A program made the position numbers and the translations under genes. Below, piece after piece: positions 34,229 through 41,994 of a DNA stretch of 64,000 nucleotides. Where the stretch lies: NCBI RefSeq assembly GCF_014638005.1, contig NZ_BMFG01000003.1, positions 1 to 64,000 of the forward strand, given 5' to 3'. The DNA comes from Flavobacterium orientale (GTDB taxonomy: Bacteria; Bacteroidota; Bacteroidia; Flavobacteriales; Flavobacteriaceae). Each line of letters starts with the position of its first letter. Position 1 is the stretch's first letter. The notes under the pieces are model-generated. The model had not been told where the DNA came from, did not search any database, and worked only from the letters and a program-made list of their open reading frames with translations.

Positions 34229-35299
34229 TTAATTTTCCCTGAATTCTGAGCCTGCTAAGTCGGATAAAATGAGGTCTAAATTATCCTTGAATCCCTTTGA
34301 ATACGGGATTTGATGCTTGGTGTTCTTGATATAGCAAATGCTATTTCCGGTATGAATTCGGGAGATATAATCCTTATTTACGATATAACTGTTGTGAATT
34401 CTGTAAAAATTACCGGGTAAGTTTTCTTCAAAATATTTCAGCGTTTTAAACGCCGTTAATTGCTCACCGTTTTTAAGTGTGATGTCGGTGGAATTATTAT
34501 CCGCTTGTAAAAAAGCGATATCATCCAATTCTAGAAAACGATAATCGCCATAGGATTTGATACATATCAAATTTCGTTTGTTTTTTTCAGTTCCTTCGGG
34601 AGAGAAGGCTGATTGACTGAAATTTTGAAGTTGATCTAAAATAGGCGACCAATCCATTTCATTAGCAACCGAAGGTTGGTCCTTTAAGGAAGTAGCTACT
34701 TTAGAAATTATTTCATCCAAATCTAATTTTGAAGCTGTGCCGGATTCTTTTATAAATTGTTTTAGCGTTTGCTTTAATTCGGCTAATTCATTTTGAATCG
34801 ATTCAGAAAATACTTCGTTGGAAACAGCTTCTTCAGTAGTTGAAATTAAATCAGTAGCTTCTACTTCAACTTTATTCTTATTTTCTGAGTTAATTAGTTT
34901 AAATTCCCCTAATTCAAAACTTTCTGAATTTTTTTCAAACCTCAAAAAGGTCTTTTTAATTTCTAAAGGAGCAATGGGTTTAATGAGATAATCTAAAACA
35001 TTGTGTTTTATTGCTTCAAAGGCCTCGCTTTGATCATGAGAAACAATTATAATGTGAGGTAGCTTTTTTAAGTAACGGTGAAGTTCACTAACCAGTTGTA
35101 ATGATAATTTTGATTCTTTGTCTTGCGGATTTACCTCAAGCAATACAAAATCAGGAGTTTTATCTAAAATTAAATCCAAACCGGCACCATAAGAGGTTGC
35201 AGTTCCTAAAAGCTCAAAATTTGAAAACATTTCCATGACAGATTGTGTTTTCAACATGCTTTTAGAGTCATCATCAACTATGACATAACTGTAACTCAT
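34229..35299 (-). CDS. LytTR-type regulator with atypical receiver (Glu at the phosphorylation site)
   Basis: 356 residues. A receiver fold (about 1-125) has the acidic triad VDDD (9-11), the Ser of IIIVSHD and the Lys of YLIKPI, but the position of the phospho-acceptor Asp is Glu55 (VLLEVNP). A long acidic linker (about 125-245) is unusual for the class. The LytTR DNA-binding domain follows (about 250-350; FLELDDIAFLQADNNST, FYRIHNSYIVNKDYI). Glu often mimics phospho-Asp, so the protein may be active without a kinase. The ATG is four bases from a long stem-loop at 35303-35375. Confidence 0.9.
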   Translation of the reverse strand: MSYSYVIVDDDSKSMLKTQSVMEMFSNFELLGTATSYGAGLDLILDKTPDFVLLEVNPQDKESKLSLQLVSELHRYLKKLPHIIIVSHDQSEAFEAIKHNVLDYLIKPIAPLEIKKTFLRFEKNSESFELGEFKLINSENKNKVEVEATDLISTTEEAVSNEVFSESIQNELAELKQTLKQFIKESGTASKLDLDEIISKVATSLKDQPSVANEMDWSPILDQLQNFSQSAFSPEGTEKNKRNLICIKSYGDYRFLELDDIAFLQADNNSTDITLKNGEQLTAFKTLKYFEENLPGNFYRIHNSYIVNKDYISRIHTGNSICYIKNTKHQIPYSKGFKDNLDLILSDLAGSEFREN

Positions 35300-35632
35300 T
35301 GGCCTACATAAACTAAATTAGAGTAAACTGCTAAAAACGAATATCGTTTTGCAGTAAAAAATCACATTATGTAGGTTAATTATGTAATTCTCAGGGGCTT
35401 AAAAATCACATAACAATTTTAACAATAAATAGGCGGATAATCACAAGGTTAAACACATACTTATTAACAAACATAAGTTAAAAAACAGATATATTTATTC
35501 GATTTTTGAGCTATTCGATATACTGTAAATTTTTCCGACAAAAAACTGTTCATCTTCGTTTAGAATCAAAAAAAAATCCCAAACTTTAGTTGAGTTTGAG
35601 ATTTTTTATTTTTTACAAATCAATAGATTTGT
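35300..35632. other. Intergenic region with a long stem-loop (leader of the LytTR gene) and a terminator
   Basis: CCTACATAA (35303-35311) is complementary to TTATGTAGG (35367-35375), and inside it ACTGC-TA-AAAACGA (35327-35340) pairs with TCGTTTTGCAGT (35344-35355) around a 3-nt loop with a 2-nt bulge. On the minus strand this structure ends three bases before the LytTR ATG. The part from 35376 to 35570 is AT-rich and shows nothing recognisable. The antiporter terminator lies at its right end. Confidence 0.6.
35570..35612 (-). terminator. Terminator of the cation:proton antiporter gene
   Basis: AATCCCAAACT (35575-35585) pairs with AGTTTGAGATT (35593-35603) with one mismatch; A and T runs on the sides let it work in the minus direction. 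Confidence 0.75.
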
Positions 35633-37906
35633 TTATTTCTGAATTATTAGTGTTGAAGGTGTGTTGCTCAACCAAATTCCTCTAGTTTCAACCAATTTTT
35701 TCCAGCTGTTGAGACTAATCAACATCAAATCCTGCTTGAGCAAAAATTCTTTTTCTATTTTTTGTTCGTTTAGAAGCGTAATGTGATTAGGTGCTTTCTG
35801 TTCAATGGAACGAATCATTTCTTTCATTTCCGGATTGTTTTTAATTAATCCTTTGGAATCTAAAATCGTAACTTGAGATTCATTATTGTGGATGAGTTTT
35901 TGAGCATACGATATCAAATAAGCATCACTCTTATCAAAAATTGGAACAAAAACAATATCTGCTTTGGTGAATTTTTTGTCCACTAAAATACCAACCGGAA
36001 CTTCACTTTTCATTAAAATTTGACGGGTTCTATCATCAAAAATAGATTCTTCAAAAATATTATCCTTCCCGGTTATTGTATTTAAAATACGATCTGGTGT
36101 GATAATTCTGGTGGTAAAACCTAAAATTTTACCTAAAAAACTTCCTTCAAACATTGATTGTCCCAAACCAATTAGCAGCAAATCAAAATCCCCTTGATTC
36201 GCTGTTTTAGAAATATCTGAATCTATATCGTTAGATGCTTTAAAAAAAGTAGAAACCGGTTGATTCATATTTTTTGCTTCGTTCAAAACGGGGTCAAAAC
36301 TTTCCCTTTCATACTCTTCAATATTAATTTGATTGATTTCGCTGGTAGGTGTCAAGTGCATGGCTGTAATCAACGCATTTTCACCTTGTTTTTTAGTAAA
36401 AAAATGTCCCAAACGCAACAATGCTTTACCACTCTGACTATCTCCAAACGAAAACAATAATTTATATTTTCCGGCATCAATAACTTCAGCCGGAATGGTT
36501 TCATCAGTTGGTTTTTTGAAAATTAGGTCAATTAAATTTAATGCCGGACCGGTCATAAATGTGGTTACTAACGCCATGATGACCATCATCGCAAAAACTT
36601 CGGGCGTGAGCACTCCTAAATCAAACCCAATGTTTAAAACGACCAATTCCATTAAACCTCTGGTGTTCATTAATGCACCAATGGTTAAACTGTCACGCCA
36701 ATTCTGACCCACAAATTTGGCAGCTAAAGCACTTCCAACAAATTTTCCAACAACTGCCACTAAAATGATTAAACCCGTCACTTTCCACAAATAAGGATCA
36801 TTTAAAAGTCCGATTTCGGTACGCAAACCCGTAAAAACAAAAAACAAGGGTAAAAGCAACACGATGGAAACATCTTCTACTTTTTCGATAAAAAGAGTTC
36901 TGAATCGCATATTATCCGGCATAATTGCACCTGCCATAAACGCACCAAACAAGGCGTGAATACCAATAATTTCAGTAGCATACGAAGAAACAATCAGCGT
37001 TACAAAAAAGATAGCTACAACCGGTTTACTCAATTTTTCTTTCGTTGCATACAAATCGCCAACTCTTTTTAGGAACGGTCGAACCAATTTTAGCATCAAC
37101 AACACATAAATAGCCGCTAAAGCAATGATATAAAGCGAACTCACAAATGAACCTGCTTTAACAATGGCAATAACCGCTGCAAGCAAACACCATGCAGTAA
37201 TATCATCTGCCGCCGCACAAGTGATGACCATTGTTCCCAAGCGGGTTTTGTGCAAGCCCCTTTCTTGAACAATTCGTGCTAAAACGGGAAAAGCTGTAAT
37301 GCTCATCGCAATTCCCAAAAACAATCCAAAAGAGGCAAATTGAACTCCTTCGGGAGCAAACGATTCATAAATGTAATAAGCCAATCCCATCCCTAAAGCA
37401 AACGGAATAATGATACTGGCATGACTCACTACAACTGCGTCATGAGCTTTATTTTGAAGCACTTTGAGGTCTAACTCCATTCCGATTACAAACATGAATA
37501 AAATAAGCCCTATTTGGCTAAGAAATTGTAAGTTTCCTAATGATTCAGCAGGAAAAAGATTGGCTGAAAATTCAGGAAAATACATGCCGAATAACGAAGG
37601 TCCTAGAACAATTCCGGCAATAATTTCACCAATAACCGAAGGTTGACCGATTTTTTTGCAAATCCAACCAAACATCCTTGCCACTAAAATGATTGTAACA
37701 ATTTGAGCTAAAAGTATCGCTAACGGATGATGAATGTTGTGCGTAATTGATTCTAAAAACGAATCCCATTGTGATAAATTGGTAGAAACGACTTCAATAT
37801 TTCTATTGTATTCCAGTTTTTCGCCTTGAACGGAAATCCAATACATCAAAGCAGAAAATCCACCAATAATTAGAATGTAGAAGAATGAGTTTTTAAAGTT
37901 TTTCAT
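35633..37906 (-). CDS. CPA2-family cation:proton antiporter with C-terminal USP-like region
   Basis: Monovalent cation/proton exchange across the inner membrane. After a first hydrophobic segment (about 8-24) come roughly twelve helices of the KefB/CPA2 fold (ILVARMFGWICKKIGQPSVIGEI, IGLILFMFVIGMELDL, and the core TCAAADDITAWCLL with the paired Asp residues). The last 250 residues are soluble and resemble universal-stress-type nucleotide-binding domains rather than RCK/TrkA-N. ATG 37906 (MKNFKNSF) gives 757 residues; a longer frame starts with TTG at 37954. Na+ versus K+ selectivity cannot be read. Confidence 0.92.
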   Translation of the reverse strand: MKNFKNSFFYILIIGGFSALMYWISVQGEKLEYNRNIEVVSTNLSQWDSFLESITHNIHHPLAILLAQIVTIILVARMFGWICKKIGQPSVIGEIIAGIVLGPSLFGMYFPEFSANLFPAESLGNLQFLSQIGLILFMFVIGMELDLKVLQNKAHDAVVVSHASIIIPFALGMGLAYYIYESFAPEGVQFASFGLFLGIAMSITAFPVLARIVQERGLHKTRLGTMVITCAAADDITAWCLLAAVIAIVKAGSFVSSLYIIALAAIYVLLMLKLVRPFLKRVGDLYATKEKLSKPVVAIFFVTLIVSSYATEIIGIHALFGAFMAGAIMPDNMRFRTLFIEKVEDVSIVLLLPLFFVFTGLRTEIGLLNDPYLWKVTGLIILVAVVGKFVGSALAAKFVGQNWRDSLTIGALMNTRGLMELVVLNIGFDLGVLTPEVFAMMVIMALVTTFMTGPALNLIDLIFKKPTDETIPAEVIDAGKYKLLFSFGDSQSGKALLRLGHFFTKKQGENALITAMHLTPTSEINQINIEEYERESFDPVLNEAKNMNQPVSTFFKASNDIDSDISKTANQGDFDLLLIGLGQSMFEGSFLGKILGFTTRIITPDRILNTITGKDNIFEESIFDDRTRQILMKSEVPVGILVDKKFTKADIVFVPIFDKSDAYLISYAQKLIHNNESQVTILDSKGLIKNNPEMKEMIRSIEQKAPNHITLLNEQKIEKEFLLKQDLMLISLNSWKKLVETRGIWLSNTPSTLIIQK

Positions 37907-38015
37907 CGGAAATTCATTTAATTTCCTCAAAATTCTATCATTTGAAAGTAGCAAAATCTGCTACTGAAATAGAACATTTCATTTTTGTAATGAAAGGGCA
38001 AAAAAATGTAACAAC

Positions 38016-38732
38016 TTATAAAGTGAGTTTTGACAAAAAATCCTTTTTGAATGAATTTCCTAACGTAAGCTCAAGGTTTTTCTCTCTTAAAGTACAATTT
38101 GTAGTAATCAAATCAACTGAAAAAAACTGAACAATACTAAGTTTGATGATTTCGTGTTTGTTAATTCGGCAAAAATCTGAAGTTGGCAATAATTCCAGTA
38201 ATTTTTCGAAAGAAATATTTTTTAAAATAACGGTTGAGCCATCATCCAGCAAAACTTCTTTGTCTCTGCTGTCAATGGAAGCAGTTTTGATATAATTGAT
38301 TTTGTCGAAATATAATAGTATTTTACCCTTATCTGCTTGTAGTTGAGTAAATTTCTTGATTGGAATTTCCTGCTGAATTCTTTTCAACGCCTTTTGAACA
38401 GCCATTTGCAATCGCTCTTTTTTGATGGGTTTTTGCAGATAATCCACTGCATCCAATTCAAAAGCATCCAAAGCAAATTCTTTGTAAGCTGTAGCAAAAA
38501 TGATAAGTTTTCCTTGTAATAGATTTGCCACTTCAATGCCCGAAATCATTGGCATTTCGATGTCTAAAATGCATAAATCGAAATCTAATTCGGGGATTTC
38601 ACTTAAAAACACATCGGGGTTGTTAAATGCTTTGACCACTTCCAATTCAGGAATTTGTTCGCAAAGCATTTTCAAATATGTTAATCCGGGCAACTCATCG
38701 TCGAGCAGCAAGCATTTCAGCTTTGTGTTCAA
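38016..38732 (-). CDS. LytTR response regulator
   Basis: The receiver domain has LLLDDE (8-13), phospho-acceptor Asp about 57 in CILDIEMPM and the Lys in YLQKPIKK. The LytTR domain fills about 135-238 (ILLYFDKINYIKTASID). It starts with TTG at 38732 inside the 3' end of the LytS-type kinase gene (38-bp overlap); no ATG is near. This overlap indicates translational coupling and a dedicated kinase-regulator pair. Confidence 0.93.
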   Translation of the reverse strand: MNTKLKCLLLDDELPGLTYLKMLCEQIPELEVVKAFNNPDVFLSEIPELDFDLCILDIEMPMISGIEVANLLQGKLIIFATAYKEFALDAFELDAVDYLQKPIKKERLQMAVQKALKRIQQEIPIKKFTQLQADKGKILLYFDKINYIKTASIDSRDKEVLLDDGSTVILKNISFEKLLELLPTSDFCRINKHEIIKLSIVQFFSVDLITTNCTLREKNLELTLGNSFKKDFLSKLTL

Positions 38733-39462
38733 GTAAATTAATTTTTAAGTGAGCAATATAAACGTCTTTTTCTACAAATCGATCTAGTTTAAAATGGTCT
38801 TTGTAGATGATTTTTAATCTTTGTTCTAGAGTTTGTGTTCCAAAACCTCCTTTTTCTTTCTCTAATTTTGATTTTCGGGAAATTTTATTGGAAACGGTTA
38901 AACTGAAAACACTTTCTTTAAATTCAAATACGATAGAAATAAAAGCATCAGCACTTTGTAAATCAGCATGTTTAAAAGCATTTTCAATTAAATCGATAGA
39001 AATCATCGGAGCTATTAATTTTTGATTGTAAAGTAATTCTTCTTCCTTCACCTTCATTTTTACTTTTAATTCAAAAAGCGGACTGACTTTTATTTTATTG
39101 ATTTCTATTAAGTTACAAGCAAATTCAATTTCATCTTTTGGTGTGACGAATTTTTTTCGACTTTCGTATAAAATATAATCCAACACATTAGCCAATTTAT
39201 CTAACGCAAAATAAGTTTGATAAGCGTGCGATTGGATTGAATTCAATATGTTTTTAAACAAATGTGGATTGAGTTTTGCCTCCAACGTTTCCAATTGCAA
39301 ATTGCTGACTTTATCTTCTAATTGTTGAAATTGAGATTCGATAGCTTCTTTTCTTTTCAAGGATTTAAACAATTTATATCCCAAAAAAAGAGCTATTCCC
39401 ACCACTAAAACAAGTGCAGCAACTAAAAAATAAAAGTAATTTTGAAAATCATTCGATTCCAT
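38695..39462 (-). CDS. LytS/YehU-type sensor histidine kinase
   Basis: 255 residues: one membrane helix near the N-terminus (FYFLVAALVLVVGIALFLGY), a short coiled coil and the His_kinase domain with the phospho-accepting His in KLNPHLFKNILNSI (the family norm is NPHFLFN). The ATPase part is short and has the N-box IDLIENAFKHA and GFGTQTLEQRL. There is no large periplasmic sensor, so the signal is probably membrane-derived or intracellular. It forms an operon with the LytTR gene at 38016. Confidence 0.93.
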   Translation of the reverse strand: MESNDFQNYFYFLVAALVLVVGIALFLGYKLFKSLKRKEAIESQFQQLEDKVSNLQLETLEAKLNPHLFKNILNSIQSHAYQTYFALDKLANVLDYILYESRKKFVTPKDEIEFACNLIEINKIKVSPLFELKVKMKVKEEELLYNQKLIAPMISIDLIENAFKHADLQSADAFISIVFEFKESVFSLTVSNKISRKSKLEKEKGGFGTQTLEQRLKIIYKDHFKLDRFVEKDVYIAHLKINLLEHKAEMLAARR

Positions 39463-39479
39463 ACTCTAAAAATATCTTG

Positions 39480-39487
39480 CAAATTTA
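39480..39487 (-). promoter_or_regulatory. -7 element for the LytS/LytTR operon
   Basis: TAAATTTG on the minus strand, 18 bases before the ATG 39462. Confidence 0.45.
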
Positions 39488-39492
39488 AACAA

Positions 39493-39520
39493 ATAAGGCT
39501 TCCCGATTGGAAAGCCTTAT
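39493..39520 (-). terminator. Hairpin downstream of glyS
   Basis: ATAAGGCTT-C-CC pairs with GG-A-AAGCCTTAT with one mismatch and a GATT loop. The U run after it on the minus strand is short (TTTG TTTAAATTTG), and the promoter of the next operon overlaps it. Confidence 0.7.
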
Positions 39521-39540
39521 TACATATTATTGAATGGTTA

Positions 39541-41082
39541 TTACATTTTCATCAACCAATTTCGCATCGAAACATCATTCGCGATGATATCTCTTAATTC
39601 AGAAATTTTCACACGATCTTGTTGCATCGAATCGCGGTGACGAATGGTAACCGTTTCATCTTCAATTGTTTGATGATCTACTGTGATACAAAACGGTGTT
39701 CCCAATGCATCTTGTCTTCTGTAACGACGTCCTACAGCATCTTTTTCATCATACGCCACATTGAAATCCCATTTTAATTCTTCTACAATTTTTCTTGAAA
39801 TTTCAGGTAAACCGTCTTTCTTTACCAAAGGTAAGATAGCTGCTTTGGTTGGTGCTAAAACTGAAGGTAAGCGTAAAACTGTTCGAGTTGAACCATCTTC
39901 TAATGTTTCTTCTGTTAATGAATTGGCGAAAACAGCCAAAAACATTCGATCTAAACCAACTGAAGTTTCCACTACGTATGGAACATAGTTTTTGTTTTCC
40001 TCCGTATCAAAATATTGTAATTTTTTTCCTGAAAATTGTTCGTGAGCTTTTAAATCAAAGTCGGTTCTAGAGTGAATTCCTTCCAATTCTTTGAATCCGA
40101 ATGGGAAATTAAATTCGATATCCGCTGCAGCATTAGCATAATGAGCTAATTTTTCATGGTCGTGGAAACGGTAATTTTCTCTACCTAAACCAAGCGATAA
40201 ATGCCATTTTAAACGGGTTTCTTTCCAGTAGTCATACCATTTCATCTCTTCGCCCGGTTTCACGAAAAATTGCATCTCCATTTGTTCAAATTCACGCATA
40301 CGGAAGATGAATTGACGAGCAACAATCTCGTTTCTAAACGCTTTTCCGGTTTGAGCAATTCCGAACGGAATTTTCATACGACCCGATTTTTGTACGTTTA
40401 AGAAATTCACAAAAATTCCCTGAGCGGTTTCCGGACGCAAATATAAATCCATCGCAGAATCGGCAGAAGCTCCTAATTTGGTGCCGAACATCAAGTTAAA
40501 CTGACGCACTTCGGTCCAATTTCGGGAACCGGATTCCGGACAAGCGATTTCTAATTCTTCAATTAAAGCCTTTACATCAGCCAAATCTTCATTACCCAAC
40601 GAACGAGCCATTCTTTCCAAAATTTCGCGTTGTTTGGCTTTGTATTCCATCACACGAGGATTAGTGGTCACATATTGGGCCTCATCAAAAGCGTCACCAA
40701 AACGTTCTCTGGCTTTGTCAATTTCTTTTTGTGCTTTTTGGTTTAATTTTTCGGCATAATCTTCAATTAACACATCAGCACGGTATCTTTTTTTAGAATC
40801 TTTGTTGTCAATCAACGGATCATTAAACGCATCCACGTGACCCGAAGCTTTCCAAGTGGTGGGATGCATAAAAATCGCAGCATCAATCCCTACTATGTTT
40901 TCGTGCATTTGCACCATCGATTTCCACCAATATTCTCTAATGTTTTTCTTTAATTCTGCTCCGTTTTGAGCATAATCGTAAACGGCACTCAGACCGTCAT
41001 AAATTTCACTGGACGGAAAAATAAATCCGTACTCTTTTGCGTGTGAAATTACATTCTTAAAATTATCTTCTTGTTTTGCCAT
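39541..41082 (-). CDS. glyS: Glycyl-tRNA synthetase, homodimeric class II
   Basis: Charges tRNA-Gly. The 513 residues begin with the GlyRS-specific FPSSEIYDGLSAVYDYAQNG and contain the class II motif 2 region (FGIAQTGKAFRNEI, FRMREFEQMEMQFF) and motif 3 (TSVGLDRMFLAVF), plus the anticodon-binding C-terminal domain (APTKAAILPL). It is the eukaryote/Bacteroidetes-like alpha2 type, not the alpha2beta2 type. The name glyS is used for this single-chain form in many annotations. The start is ATG 41082. Confidence 0.97.
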   Translation of the reverse strand: MAKQEDNFKNVISHAKEYGFIFPSSEIYDGLSAVYDYAQNGAELKKNIREYWWKSMVQMHENIVGIDAAIFMHPTTWKASGHVDAFNDPLIDNKDSKKRYRADVLIEDYAEKLNQKAQKEIDKARERFGDAFDEAQYVTTNPRVMEYKAKQREILERMARSLGNEDLADVKALIEELEIACPESGSRNWTEVRQFNLMFGTKLGASADSAMDLYLRPETAQGIFVNFLNVQKSGRMKIPFGIAQTGKAFRNEIVARQFIFRMREFEQMEMQFFVKPGEEMKWYDYWKETRLKWHLSLGLGRENYRFHDHEKLAHYANAAADIEFNFPFGFKELEGIHSRTDFDLKAHEQFSGKKLQYFDTEENKNYVPYVVETSVGLDRMFLAVFANSLTEETLEDGSTRTVLRLPSVLAPTKAAILPLVKKDGLPEISRKIVEELKWDFNVAYDEKDAVGRRYRRQDALGTPFCITVDHQTIEDETVTIRHRDSMQQDRVKISELRDIIANDVSMRNWLMKM

Positions 41083-41089
41083 AATGGTG

Positions 41090-41097
41090 CAAAAATA
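41090..41097 (-). promoter_or_regulatory. -7 element for glyS
   Basis: TATTTTTG on the minus strand, 8 bases before the ATG 41082, so a very short leader is expected. Confidence 0.45.
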
Positions 41098-41209
41098 TAA
41101 AAAAGATTAGATTGGACGGGATTTATCTCAAAAAAGCTAATTAATTGTATTTTCTTATAGTAAAACGTTTTAAGAATAAAATTAACCTCACTTTCAAACA
41201 AAAATTTGA

Positions 41210-41217
41210 TAAATTTG
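41210..41217 (+). promoter_or_regulatory. -7 element for comF
   Basis: TAAATTTG, 22 bases before the ATG 41239. No -33 box at the proper spacing. Confidence 0.4.
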
Positions 41218-41238
41218 TAAAACAAACCACACAAATTA

Positions 41239-41922
41239 ATGCTAAAAAGTTTATTCAATCTCTTCTATCCAAAAGTTTGCCTATCATGCAAAGAATTGTT
41301 GCTTAAAAATGAAGCGATTATTTGTGCGATTTGTAGGCATGAACTTCCTATAACCCGACATATTGAATTGGATAGCAATGAGATTAGTAAAAAATTTTAT
41401 GGTAGGTTAGACTTGGTTCATGGCTCCGCGTTGTTTTATTTTCATAAAAAAGGAATCACACAAGAGTTAATACATAATCTAAAATATAAAAACCACCAAG
41501 AAATAGGCACTTTTTTAGGCGAATGGTATGGAGAAGATTTAAAACCATTACACGAAAAAATAAAATTTGATGCAATTATTCCGGTTCCACTACATAAAAA
41601 AAGACTGAAAGAACGAGGTTATAATCAATTGACAACTTTTGGTCATTCACTCTCAAAATCATTGAACATACCCTATAATGAGCACATTTTACATCGAGAC
41701 GTATATGCCGTTACTCAAACCAAAAAATCATTTTTTGAACGAACTGATGATAAAAAAACAGCTTTTGGTGCCGACTTTACTTCGGTAGATCACGGCAAAC
41801 ATTTTCTGTTGATTGATGATGTAATAACTACCGGTGCTACTTTGGAAGCTTGTGGAAAATTACTGGCAGCCATTCCAAATTCAAAAATTAGTATTGTTAC
41901 ACTGGCTTATTCGCATTCGTAA
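41239..41922 (+). CDS. comF: ComF-family phosphoribosyltransferase-like protein
   Basis: 227 residues. A zinc-binding module (CLSCKELL ... CAICRHELP, residues about 14-38) precedes a type I phosphoribosyltransferase-like domain with PVPLHKKRLKERGYNQ and the PRPP-loop LLIDDVITTGATL. ComF supports natural transformation, probably linking imported DNA to replication machinery or recombination. The start ATG 41239 follows its promoter element. The divergent neighbour is glyS. Confidence 0.93.
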   Translation: MLKSLFNLFYPKVCLSCKELLLKNEAIICAICRHELPITRHIELDSNEISKKFYGRLDLVHGSALFYFHKKGITQELIHNLKYKNHQEIGTFLGEWYGEDLKPLHEKIKFDAIIPVPLHKKRLKERGYNQLTTFGHSLSKSLNIPYNEHILHRDVYAVTQTKKSFFERTDDKKTAFGADFTSVDHGKHFLLIDDVITTGATLEACGKLLAAIPNSKISIVTLAYSHS

Positions 41923-41994
41923 ACAAAAACATAAAAGATTTCATTTCCACTAAATATAATTGTTATTTTGTGGTTTAAAATTATATAGCTACAA

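Noticed and set aside
37942..38130. 62-residue open frame opposite the LytTR gene end
   Set aside because: Mostly antisense to the LytTR regulator; no promoter element and no family resemblance.
41049..41258. 69-residue minus-strand frame between glyS and comF
   Set aside because: Covers the glyS 5' end in another frame and the divergent promoter region.
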